Assembly (NCBI RefSeq): GCF_037042905.1
Contig: NC_087247.1
Span: 64,565,420-64,629,419, forward strand
From: Lytechinus pictus
Lineage: Eukaryota; Echinodermata; Echinoidea; Temnopleuroida; Toxopneustidae
Length of the DNA: 64,000 nt
Direction: 5' to 3'
Position numbers and translations under genes: made by a program. The notes under the pieces were generated by a model. It had not been told where the DNA came from and made no database searches. It saw only the letters and a list, made by a program, of their open reading frames with translations. Of the stretch, positions 56,121-64,000 are shown piece by piece; the stretch's first letter is position 1, and each line of letters starts with the position of its first letter.

Positions 56121-59100
56121 GTAGTGATTTTTTAACCTTAAATTTAAATGTACCTATACTTAAGCTCTCTCTCGTATTTAGGGGAAGGGAATTCCAAAAT
56201 TTGGGGGCAGTAAATATAAAAGTGTTTTGTGTAAATGCTGTACGAGTCCTTGGCAGATGATACAAATTGATTTGTCTAGTTGGGTAACGGTGAATTTCAT
56301 TATTTACTCGAAATATGTTGTTAAAAATGGAGGGTAACCCTTGGTTGTTATACTGATACATAAGAATCGCAAGATTCAATCGATAAATATCGTAAATTTT
56401 TAGAGTATTGTTTGATTGGAAAAGACCGTCTGTATGATGTCTAAAATCAACCTGATTTATGATCCGCATAGCTTTTTTTTGTAAGAGTAATACTTTATTT
56501 AACATATATGTTGCACTATTTCCCCAGGCGAGTATTCCGTAATTCAAGTGGGGTAAAACTAATGTTGAATATAAAGATTTCAGAATGTTAGGGGGGAATA
56601 CCCATTTGAGCTTATTTATTACACCAACATTTCTAGATATTACCTTACATATATTATTAATGTGATATTTCCATGAAAGTTTGTCATCAATGAATGTTCC
56701 TAAAAATTTTGTTGTAGTTGCCTGTTTTATTTGTATGTTATCTATTAGAATTGGATAAGGTAGTTCATTAAATGTGTTGCTAAATAGCATGAAATTAGTT
56801 TTCTCTAGATTTAGGGATAATTTGTTGGCCTTAACCCATGTTGACACAAAGTTTAATTCGGAGTTGACTATCTGATAAAGAGTTTCTATGTTTGAGTGTG
56901 AAAGAAAAAGATTGGTATCATCTGCATACATAATAAATGAAAATAAGTCCGAGGATCTGTTAAAGTCGTTGATATAAAGTATGAAAAGCAGCGGGCCAAG
57001 TATGGAACCCTGAGGGACACCACAATTAATATTTCTCAATTGTGACGCATGATTTTCAATGCTAACATATTGTTGGCGTTCGTGTAAATAATTACGGAAC
57101 CAGTCTAACACAATACCTCTAATACCATAATGTGACAGTTTATATAAAAGAATTTGGTGATCTATTGTGTCGAACGCTTTAGAAAAATCTAAAAACATTC
57201 CTATCGTATGGGAGCCTTTGTCAAAAGAGTTAGCTACTTTGTTGATTAGGGACAAGATAGCATGAGATGTATTATGATGTTTTCTAAAACCAAACTGACA
57301 ACAAGTTAGAATTTCGTTATTATTCAAAAAGTCAATTGTACGTGAAAAAACTATCTTTTCTAATATTTTTGAAAAAGTTGATAATAATGATATGGGTCTG
57401 TAGTTTGATATTAAAAGAGGATCACCTTTTTTAAAAATCGGTATTATCTTGGCTAATTTCATTCTATTTGGAAAAACACCAGTTCTCAAAGACAAATTAC
57501 AAATATAAGTAAAAGGTTCAATAATACAAGAAATAATATTTTTCGTTATGGCATTATCAAAACCGTCATGTCCACAACTCCGTTTGCTATGTAAATTATT
57601 AACTATATCAAGAATTTCACTTTCATCCACCGGGGCAAAAAACATAGAATTTGGGTTAGGATTAGGTAAATATTCATGAAAACTTTTGTTACTGTCTGGT
57701 ATCTTACTGGCTAAATTTGGGCCAATCTCTACAAAAAAGTTATTAAAGTGATCGGAAATTTCTTGTACATTATCAATAATTCTATTATCGATTTTTATCT
57801 TAGATACAGCATTTTTCTTTTCATGTTTATTCAATACTTCATTTATAATTTTCCATGTATTTCTTGCATCTCTTTCACATTTCGTGAACTGGCAAGAAAA
57901 ATAATTCTTTTTTTCTCTTCGTAATAGCCCTGTCAGTGTGTTTTTGTAATTTAAATATCTTGATTTATTATTCACAGTTGGCTTTGCTTTATGTTTCAGA
58001 TAAAGATTATTCTTCCTATTTATACATCTGAGTAAGCTAGGTGTGATCCATGGGGATCTGGGGCTTCTTTTCCTACTACGCTGATTAGATTGTCTTACCG
58101 GGAGACATTCATTAAATAAATTAGTCAATTTATCCATAAAATCGTTAAAACAATTATTTACGTCAGTCATATTATAAATATTACCCCAGTCTAGTTCATC
58201 AAGTCTTTCTTTGAATGTGTTAATATTGCCCTCAGAAAAAAATCGTGTGTATATTTTAGAAGGTTGTTGAGTCTGCTGTAAAATTTGGAAATTTGCAAAT
58301 ATTGGGAAGTGATCAGTGATATCAGAGATGACCACTCCAGCGTGTGGAAAAGGATGCATATTGGTAAATATGTTGTCTATTAGAGTGGAGGAGTGTTCCG
58401 AAATACGAGTTGGTTTAGATATAAGTGGAATAAATGATGACGTAAGGAATGTTCCATAGAACTCCTGAACAAAGGAATCAGAATCATATTTCAGTAGATT
58501 AGCATTAAAATCACCCATTAAAAAGCAATCCTTACTCCGTAAAATTGGATTAGAAAGAATGTTTTCGAGATTTAACAAAAAATCATTATGACTGGAATTA
58601 GGAGGTCGATATATTATTCCAATTACAATATTTTTTCTACCGACGAATTCAATTTCTACGAAAATTGTTTCTATGGAGTCATTGACATGGTTTAAGACAT
58701 TTTTTTCAGTATAATTAAAGTCAGTTTTAATGTATAACGCAACGCCACCTCCCTGTCTGTTAGGTCTATTGTTCACTATTAAGTCATAACCTTGTAGGGA
58801 ATATAATGAGTGTGGTGTATCTGAAAGCCAAGTTTCGGTTAAGCCGATCACAGAACAATTCAGATTAAGCCTATGGTCAAGAAGGTTACGTAGGCACTCG
58901 AAATTGCTATTCATACTCCTAATGTTAGTGTGGAACATTGAAAATACAGTCTTATCTAGATTTGAAAAGTGAGAAACAAGTTGATTTTCAGTGTAGTAAG
59001 AGGAAGGGTTAACCTGTTCTTGCTCATTTTCATCAAAAGGGGCTACAAAATCCAAATTATTTGAGTTGAGAGTAGAGATCATATTATTAACAAAATCACT

Positions 59101-59196
59101 GTCGCGATCGTTAGAGTGGGAATGCATTAATGATTGAAAGACATTCAAGAAATCGTCATTAGTTAGGTCAGTACCAGGGGTGACATTATTTGCCAT
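56086..59196 (-). CDS. LINE endonuclease/reverse transcriptase polyprotein, 1036 aa
   Basis: The frame is open from ATG at 59196 to its stop at 56086. Residues about 88-305 form an APE-type (EEP) endonuclease: HTNIRSM (89-95), LTETWLSD (119-126), IYRPPN (195-200), GDFNANL (228-234) and SDITDHFPIF (291-300). Residues about 585-840 form the reverse transcriptase: KGDPLLISNYRPISLLS (590-606), LDFSKAFDTIDH (669-680), GVPQGSILGPLLF (726-738), catalytic YADD (757-760) and KFLG (830-833). The C terminus ends with a WNSLP motif common in Jockey/CR1-group elements. It acts in target-primed reverse transcription of its own RNA. All catalytic motifs look intact, so the copy is young or was recently active. 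Clade (CR1/L2/Jockey group) is tentative. Confidence 0.92.
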   Translation of the reverse strand: MANNVTPGTDLTNDDFLNVFQSLMHSHSNDRDSDFVNNMISTLNSNNLDFVAPFDENEQEQVNPSSYYTENQLVSHFSNLDKTVFSMFHTNIRSMNSNFECLRNLLDHRLNLNCSVIGLTETWLSDTPHSLYSLQGYDLIVNNRPNRQGGGVALYIKTDFNYTEKNVLNHVNDSIETIFVEIEFVGRKNIVIGIIYRPPNSSHNDFLLNLENILSNPILRSKDCFLMGDFNANLLKYDSDSFVQEFYGTFLTSSFIPLISKPTRISEHSSTLIDNIFTNMHPFPHAGVVISDITDHFPIFANFQILQQTQQPSKIYTRFFSEGNINTFKERLDELDWGNIYNMTDVNNCFNDFMDKLTNLFNECLPVRQSNQRSRKRSPRSPWITPSLLRCINRKNNLYLKHKAKPTVNNKSRYLNYKNTLTGLLRREKKNYFSCQFTKCERDARNTWKIINEVLNKHEKKNAVSKIKIDNRIIDNVQEISDHFNNFFVEIGPNLASKIPDSNKSFHEYLPNPNPNSMFFAPVDESEILDIVNNLHSKRSCGHDGFDNAITKNIISCIIEPFTYICNLSLRTGVFPNRMKLAKIIPIFKKGDPLLISNYRPISLLSTFSKILEKIVFSRTIDFLNNNEILTCCQFGFRKHHNTSHAILSLINKVANSFDKGSHTIGMFLDFSKAFDTIDHQILLYKLSHYGIRGIVLDWFRNYLHERQQYVSIENHASQLRNINCGVPQGSILGPLLFILYINDFNRSSDLFSFIMYADDTNLFLSHSNIETLYQIVNSELNFVSTWVKANKLSLNLEKTNFMLFSNTFNELPYPILIDNIQIKQATTTKFLGTFIDDKLSWKYHINNICKVISRNVGVINKLKWVFPPNILKSLYSTLVLPHLNYGILAWGNSATYMLNKVLLLQKKAMRIINQVDFRHHTDGLFQSNNTLKIYDIYRLNLAILMYQYNNQGLPSIFNNIFRVNNEIHRYPTRQINLYHLPRTRTAFTQNTFIFTAPKFWNSLPLNTRESLSIGTFKFKVKKSLLAPYSQQTSIT

Positions 59197-59749
59197 AAAG
59201 GGTAATCATTGGCCACCTAAGGGGAAAAGGATATAATAGCTGTGGGGGCTGGGAGAAAGCTTGTCAGTACGACTAAACGTATAAACAACGTAGATAAAGC
59301 AAATACAAGCATACAATGAGTAATGACTTGAAAGGGGGAAAAACAAACAAACAAAAGATCAACAAACAAACAGAAGATAATTCAAATAAACTCAAACGAG
59401 TCTCAGAAAATAAAGAATATAAGACAAAGCCGTGACCATGCATCAATCAGCGAGCAGTTGAGAAAGGATTAAATTAGAGAATGATAGAATACACCAGTTT
59501 TGTTTTTCAAGGGGAAACTATACGGTGTGTCAAAGTATATATACTCACTACGTGCGGGTGAAGGGACACCAGACAATCAAATCAAATTTAGAGACCAAAG
59601 TAAGAATAAACGGGGGGGGGGGGGGGGGGGGGGGGACAAAAACAGAGAGAAAAAGCGAAGATATGCATGGGGGGGGGGGGCAAACTAACAAAGCATTGAT
59701 ATCAACTGTTTTACTTTTCAGCTCCTAGAATATATATTAACACAAAATA

Positions 59750-60740
59750 TTATGTCCATTGACCCAAAATGACTTTTGACCATGATCATGTGACCTAAGA
59801 CACGTGCAAAACAATCATTCATACTTGATTACCCTTATGTCGATGTTTCATAAGCAAGTACCATAAACTTATAATAAAGTTATAATGCCAATTCAACACA
59901 TACTCCCAACACGGCCAGAGTTCATTGACCTTTAAATGACCTTTGATCTTGGCAATGTTCCTGAAACACACACAGGGTATTCAGGGATACATTGCTGCTC
60001 TTATATCCAAGTTTCATGAACTAAATACACAGACTTTTAAAGTTATGATGACAATTCTACAAATACCCCTAACATTACCAAAGTTTGCTGACCCTAAATG
60101 ACCTTTGACCTTGATCATATGACCTGAATCTAGCACAGGATGTTTTAGAATACTTGATTGCTCTTATGTCCAAGTTTCATGAACTAGATCCATAAAATTT
60201 CAAAGTTATGATGACAATTCCTCAAATACCCCCAATATGGCCAAAGTTCATTGACCCTAAGTGACCTTTGACCTTGGTCATGTGACCTGAAACTCGCGCA
60301 TGATATTCAGGAATACATGGTTGCTCTCATGTCCAAGTTTCATGAACTAGATCCATAAACATCTAAAGTTATGATGACAATTCCTCAAATAACCCCAACA
60401 TGGCCAAAGTTTGCTGACCATAAGTGACCTTTGACCTTAATCATGTGACGTGAAACTCAGGCAGGATATTCAGTGATACACTATTACCCTTATGTCTAAG
60501 TTTTATGAACTAGGTCTATATACTTTTGAAGTTATGACAACATTTTAAAAACTTAACCTTGGTTAAGATTTCAATATTGATTCCCCCAACATGGTCTAAG
60601 TTCATTGACCCTAAATGACCTTTGACCTTGATCATGTGACTTGAAACTCAGGCAGGATGTTTAGTAATACTTCATTACTCTTATGTCAAAGTTTCATGAA
60701 CTAGGTCAATATACTTTCTAAGTTATGATGACATTTCAAA
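59750..60740 (+). repeat. Tandem ~163-bp units carrying nuclear-receptor-type half-sites
   Basis: Six units of HINE copy 6. The core reads TGACCC TAAA TGACCT T TGACCT TGG/TGA TCATGTGACC. TGACCTTTGACCT is a perfect DR1 pair, and TGACCC-N4-TGACCT is DR4-like. The same core occurs in the other copies, for example near 2065, 8450, 8611, 10146, 10313, 41066 and 47117. No evidence of function is in the sequence itself. Confidence 0.6.
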
Positions 60741-60747
60741 AACTTAA

Positions 60748-61330
60748 AGGAGAATGAAACTCTTGGAGCAAGTTAGCTTTTGTGAAAGCAGAAAAATCAA
60801 AGAATAAGATCAACAAAACTTTGAGTAAAATAGGACTAGCAATAAAAGAGTTATGAGCATTTGAATGTCGAGATCACTAATGCTATGGAGATCCTCCCAT
60901 TGGCAATGCGACCAAGATCTGTGATGTCACACACGTACAACTCTCCCATTCGGACACTGAAAATATACCCCAAAACATCTCTTTTTGCTCATTCTAATCA
61001 TATGACAAACGATTCATCAATGATATAATGTTATGAAACCTCTGTACTTGTCATCTCATAAAGAAAACACCTAACCTTGTGATAGACTCTATAAAAGTGA
61101 GAATATAAGTGAAATAAGTACTAAAGTAATGAGGGAGTTGTACGTGTGTGATATCACAGATCTTGGTCGCATTGCCGATGGGAGGATCTACATGGCACTA
61201 GTGATCTCAATATTCAAATGCTCATAACTTTCTTATTATTCATTCAATCTTCCTCAAACTTTCAACAATATGTTTCTTTGATTTTTCTCTTTGATATGGA
61301 TTCAGCTAGTTTCAAGGGTTTCATTCTCCT
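60748..61330. mobile_element. TTAA-type MITE, AGGAGAATGAAAC family
   Basis: AGGAGAATGAAAC and GTTTCATTCTCCT ends with a perfect TTAA on both sides (60744-60747 and 61331-61334). The neighbouring HINE unit at 60547 shows the empty form AAAAACTTAACCTTGGTTAA. 583 bp. The arms fold back (GATCTGTGATGTCACACACG against CGTGTGTGATATCACAGATC). Confidence 0.88.
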
Positions 61331-61500
61331 TTAACCAAGGTTAAGATTTCAATGTTAACGACATCGCCGTCACCGTCAGAAAAGCGGCGCCTATAGTCTC
61401 GCTCTGCTATGCAGGCGAGACGAAAACTATATACACTGTAATGTTGACACACGTTCATTGCTGTGTGTAAAAGATTCAATAAGAACACAAAATAATATTA

Positions 61501-61924
61501 CAGGGTGCTTCATAAATTTGTAGAAGCACTTGCCCAGTCGGGCAAGTAAATTTTTAAATAGTTGGAATATACTTGCCCAAAATCTATATCACTTGCCCAA
61601 AAAAAATCCTTGAAGAATTTTTGTTTACCTCTTCAAAGAAAAGTTTTGCGGTTATTTCCATTTACCCTTTTCTCTCTTTTGACATGAACTGATCTACCTT
61701 GTTATTGCATTTCTTTTTCCAAAGTGATTTTATCTTGCCTGCCATGACCAAAATTAGGGTCAATATCATATCATATTGACCCTAATTTTGGTCATTCTAC
61801 TGTGAGAATTTTGCTTGCCCAATGCGGGCAAGTAGTTTTGGTCTTTATTTCAAAACACTTGCCTGACTCTAACTTTTACTTGCCCCGGGCAATCGGGCAA
61901 GTGCTACATGTATGTAGCACCCTG
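61501..61924. mobile_element. 424-bp hAT-like MITE
   Basis: CAGGGTGCTTCATA and TATGTAGCACCCTG are inverted (13 of 14), flanked by TATTA on both sides. The inside repeats CACTTGCCC(A/G) motifs in both orientations and carries a palindrome CATGACCAAAATTAGGGTCA / TGACCCTAATTTTGGTCATT at about 61745-61797. Confidence 0.8.
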
Positions 61925-61944
61925 TATTATTTGGTCAGATTGAA

Positions 61945-62060
61945 ACAGGCGCGTAGCCAGGGGGGGGGGGGCGGTGGGGGCGGTTGCCCCCCAAAAAACG
62001 TCCCCAAAAAGAAAAAAAAAGAAGGGAAAAAAGAAAGGAAAAAAGGGAAAGGGAAGAAAG
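61945..62060. repeat. GTAGCCAGGGG...GTTGCCCCCC repeat and A/G-rich tail
   Basis: GCGCGTAGCCAGGGGGGG, GGTTGCCCCCCAAAAAA and then an A/G-rich stretch. The style is like the 15434-15475 G-run. It is probably an old retroposed fragment. Confidence 0.45.
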
Positions 62061-63190
62061 GTAGCTTTGTCGGGTTTTTATTCTTTATTTTTTTTTCTCA
62101 AAAGAGAAACTCCTTCACTCTTGCTCTAAATTTATATATGAATTCTGCTTCCGCGCTGTGCGCGGTTAAATGACAATATTGAAGTTCTCCATTATTTCCC
62201 CCACCCTTTCTCTAACCCTGCTTTCCACCTCAGCTATGTGTTTCTTGCCAGTTAAAGTTCAAATGTATACATTAGGGCATGGAATTAGAGTAAAGTTAGG
62301 CCGAAGTATATGAAGTTATCTTTTTTTTTTTATCGTGCAACTTCTGGTCGGGTCGGCTCCGGGCGGGTAAAATCTTTATATCAATTTCTGCCGTCACCTC
62401 CATAAAGTCAACTTCTCCCGCTTTTCAGCTCATTACTAAACAACCATAATTTTGGGCAAACAGGTTCCTAATTTAAAAAGAGGAATGTATAAAATTCGTG
62501 TCGTATTGAATAAAAAAGTACAATATTTTTTTCAAATTCTATTAATCTTCATGTTATTTCCTTGCACATTCATCTCCTGTCCTGTTTTGCGCCCTCAGTT
62601 TGAAATTTTGAATGACACTTAGGTTTCTTTATAATTCAAAATGAAGCGCTTCAGGATATGTCAAAGAAATTAGGCTTTTTCATATAATTTCAATAAATCA
62701 ATGAAGTTTCAACTTTTTGCGCTCTATTTATTTTCCTTGTAATGAAGTTCAATAATCTTAGGAAATCAATTGAATTAGAGCCGATGGGGTATTAGAGATA
62801 TCTGCATTTGATGAAACGTCCGCCCTTTGAAATTTCAGAGTTTTATTGCTCTGCGCGGGAGGAATATCTTCCTCCCGGCATATACACTTCTTCTCATCTG
62901 TTTTGCGAGTTAAAGATATATGCACTGTCACTAAATTGTTTGTGTTCAAATCTGATCTTTCCAAGGGAAGTATTCAATATATCTTTGAGAATACCCTTTT
63001 CTCAGGACCCTTTTCATGGCAAAAAAATTGATAAAACGCTTTAGCTTCAGCGCTTCGCGCGGGGTTATGATTTTAATTTCCTCGATTGTATTCCTTTTTG
63101 TGCGTTTACAATCACTTTTGAAAACAAGGTTCAAAATCACAATATAGTCAACTGAATTGGAGCTGATATAGGTACTAGAGTCAAGAGAGA
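62060..63190. repeat. Unclassified repeat-like DNA
   Basis: Scattered GC-rich words (CCGCGCTGTGCGCGG, CTCTGCGCGGGAGG, AGCGCTTCGCGCGGGG) sit in AT-rich DNA. Two similar passages read TCAATTGAATTAGAGCCGAT (62766) and TCAACTGAATTGGAGCTGAT (63148). These suggest a diverged interspersed repeat. No ASZ1 5' exon was found here. Confidence 0.35.
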
Positions 63191-63191
63191 C

Positions 63192-63291
63192 GTAGCCTCT
63201 TGTCGAGGCCCTGTCGGCTGCTTTCCGAGCGAACATGGCAAAGCAAGGGAGAGAGCGAAGCAGAGCGCCGCGAGACAGGGCCTCTGGACAT
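63192..63291. repeat. GC-rich hairpin element next to RecQ-like fragment B
   Basis: GCCTCTTGTCGAGGCCCTGT on the left pairs with ACAGGGCCTC on the right, and GCTTTCCGAGCG with CGCGGCGCTCTG partly. Related to 845-950 and in the same orientation, though the two RecQ-like fragments are opposite. Confidence 0.65.
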
Positions 63292-63356
63292 CTGACCCGA
63301 ATTTCACCGACTTTCTTTTGTTTTTTATTGTTTTTACCAATTCACCGACCAAAAAC

Positions 63357-64000
63357 TGGTCGGTGAAAATCATCCAATGAGAGCGCGGGCTGCTATGACG
63401 TCATATTGAATATTCATGAGCTCATCTTGAATGGCGACCCGTGGATTCTTGGCGAAGAATGACGACGAAATATCAAAGAGCATTGAATATGCCTCTAAAA
63501 TGCTGAATATTGACCGATTTAAGGATTTGCAAGTCGATAAAATTAACTCTGCACTGAAAGGACGAGATGATTTTGTAAATCTACCCACAGGATATGGAAA
63601 AAATGTTATCTTTCATGCGATTCCACCGGTCGAACCGGGGCGTCGATTATCGATCTCCGCTGTGCAGTGCAGTGAGGGAAGCTGGGGTGGAGTTGCTGGG
63701 AGTTGACTCGAGTCTGACCAGCGGCTGAGCAGTATCTCCCGGGAAGTTTCGGGGCGGTGATGGGTCTGTTACGGCCAGTAGTAGTAGTAGTAGTAGTACC
63801 ACTACTTGTAGCATTTTGCAGGTTATATCCCCTTTAGTGTCCCGCAATTAAATGAATCCCCTGCAGAATAATGGACTACTATACTATATAGTATTCCGAA
63901 CCCAAAACGAAACAGCTCTGACATTTCATTGGTTTACTCGGTGACCAGTAATATCATGACTCATGTATATTCATTAGGAAGACGTTCCTCATGAATATAT
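63357..64000 (+). pseudogene. RecQ-helicase-like first-exon fragment, copy B
   Basis: ATG at 63431 opens MATRGFLAKNDDEISKSIEY, then ASKMLNIDRFKDLQVDKINS, ALKGRDDFVN and LPTGYGKNVIFHAI. This is the N-terminal part of a RecQ-type helicase domain up to motif I, with GKN in place of GKS/T. After FHAI the frame runs into non-helicase sequence and stops at 63706. TGACGTCA lies at 63398-63405, 26 bp before the ATG. A (TAG)n run is at about 63778-63797. Inverted relative to 955-1600. It could be a live exon 1 with a donor after FHAI, but no convincing GT donor was found. Confidence 0.7.

Larger units (their letters stand above)
55502..59743 (-). mobile_element. Near-complete LINE (non-LTR retrotransposon)
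   Basis: The boundaries are set by the interrupted HINE copy 6 (compare the uninterrupted TGATAATAAAATACTATGTC at 46330-46350). The 3' end, on the minus strand, is an irregular A-rich tail (AATCTAAAAAAATCTAAAAA). The 3' UTR is about 580 nt (55502-56085). The 5' side (59197-59743) holds C-runs on the LINE strand (G-runs at 59612-59635 and 59671-59681). AAAAT next to each boundary may be the target duplication. A separate ORF1 is not evident. Confidence 0.82.
55378..61426 (+). mobile_element. HINE-like tandem-repeat element, copy 6 (interrupted by a LINE and a MITE)
   Basis: It begins ACAAGTGAAACGCCTCTGG with GTCTCGCCTGCAT inside, and ends with the 3' hairpin GTCTCGC T CTGC TAT GCAG GCGAGAC followed by GAAAA. 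The LINE splits it at TGATAATAAAA (55500) and AAAATATTATGTCC (59744). A TTAA MITE interrupts it at 60748-61330. Six tandem units at about 59750-60720. It lies in the intron just upstream of ASZ1 exon A. Confidence 0.8.

Noticed and set aside
62758..63373. Possible ASZ1 5' exons on the minus strand
   Set aside because: None of the frames shows the N-terminal ASZ1 pattern before the first ankyrin repeat or a donor ending in phase 1 with G.

Overview
This window looks like genomic DNA from a marine invertebrate deuterostome. An echinoderm, probably a sea urchin, is my best guess. It is AT-rich, has very low coding density and long introns, and is packed with transposable elements. I infer the taxon from repeat families that I associate with sea-urchin-type genomes, such as arrays carrying TGACCTTTGACCT and TTAA-flanked MITEs opening AGGTCAAGTCCACC. 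No search was run, so the taxon is not proven.

One cellular gene can be reconstructed, on the minus strand. Nine exons between 55311 and 17266 have canonical splice sites and matching phases. They spell about 437 residues of an ASZ1/GASZ orthologue: ankyrin repeats, a Pro/Thr/Ser linker, a SAM domain, a helical region and a C-terminal membrane anchor. ASZ1 belongs to the germline piRNA and nuage machinery on mitochondria. The 5' exon or exons are missing and probably lie beyond position 64000. The first ankyrin repeat is therefore cut.

The rest is mobile or repetitive DNA, much of it nested. (1) Six copies, some interrupted, of a HINE/pearl-like (Helentron-type) non-autonomous element at 613-3338, 8073-9030, 9411-10724, 39998-41285, 46227-51233 and 55378-61426. 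They carry internal ~163-bp tandem units and a 3' hairpin. (2) A near-intact LINE at 55502-59743 with a 1036-residue endonuclease/reverse-transcriptase ORF, inserted in one of those copies. (3) A ~1.17-kb-armed foldback structure at 11501-16770, with a 2.05-kb element in one arm flanked by a TA duplication; the other arm preserves the empty site. (4) A second cluster of the same TA family at 47345-51178, where one copy is inserted in another. (5) Three related TTAA-flanked MITE families, several hAT-like elements (CAGRG...CYCTG ends), and a MITE whose end abuts an ASZ1 splice acceptor. (6) Long pyrimidine tracts at 29945-31117 and 38820-39528. (7) An inverted 42-bp minisatellite at 33575-34085, with a one-armed copy at 52185-52560. 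(8) Two oppositely oriented RecQ-helicase-like first-exon fragments at the window edges.

The piRNA-pathway gene thus carries a dense record of transposition in its introns, and in one case a transposon end seems to form part of its splice signals. I saw no rRNA, tRNA, CRISPR array or prokaryotic feature. Most short open frames are chance frames in low-complexity or repeat DNA.
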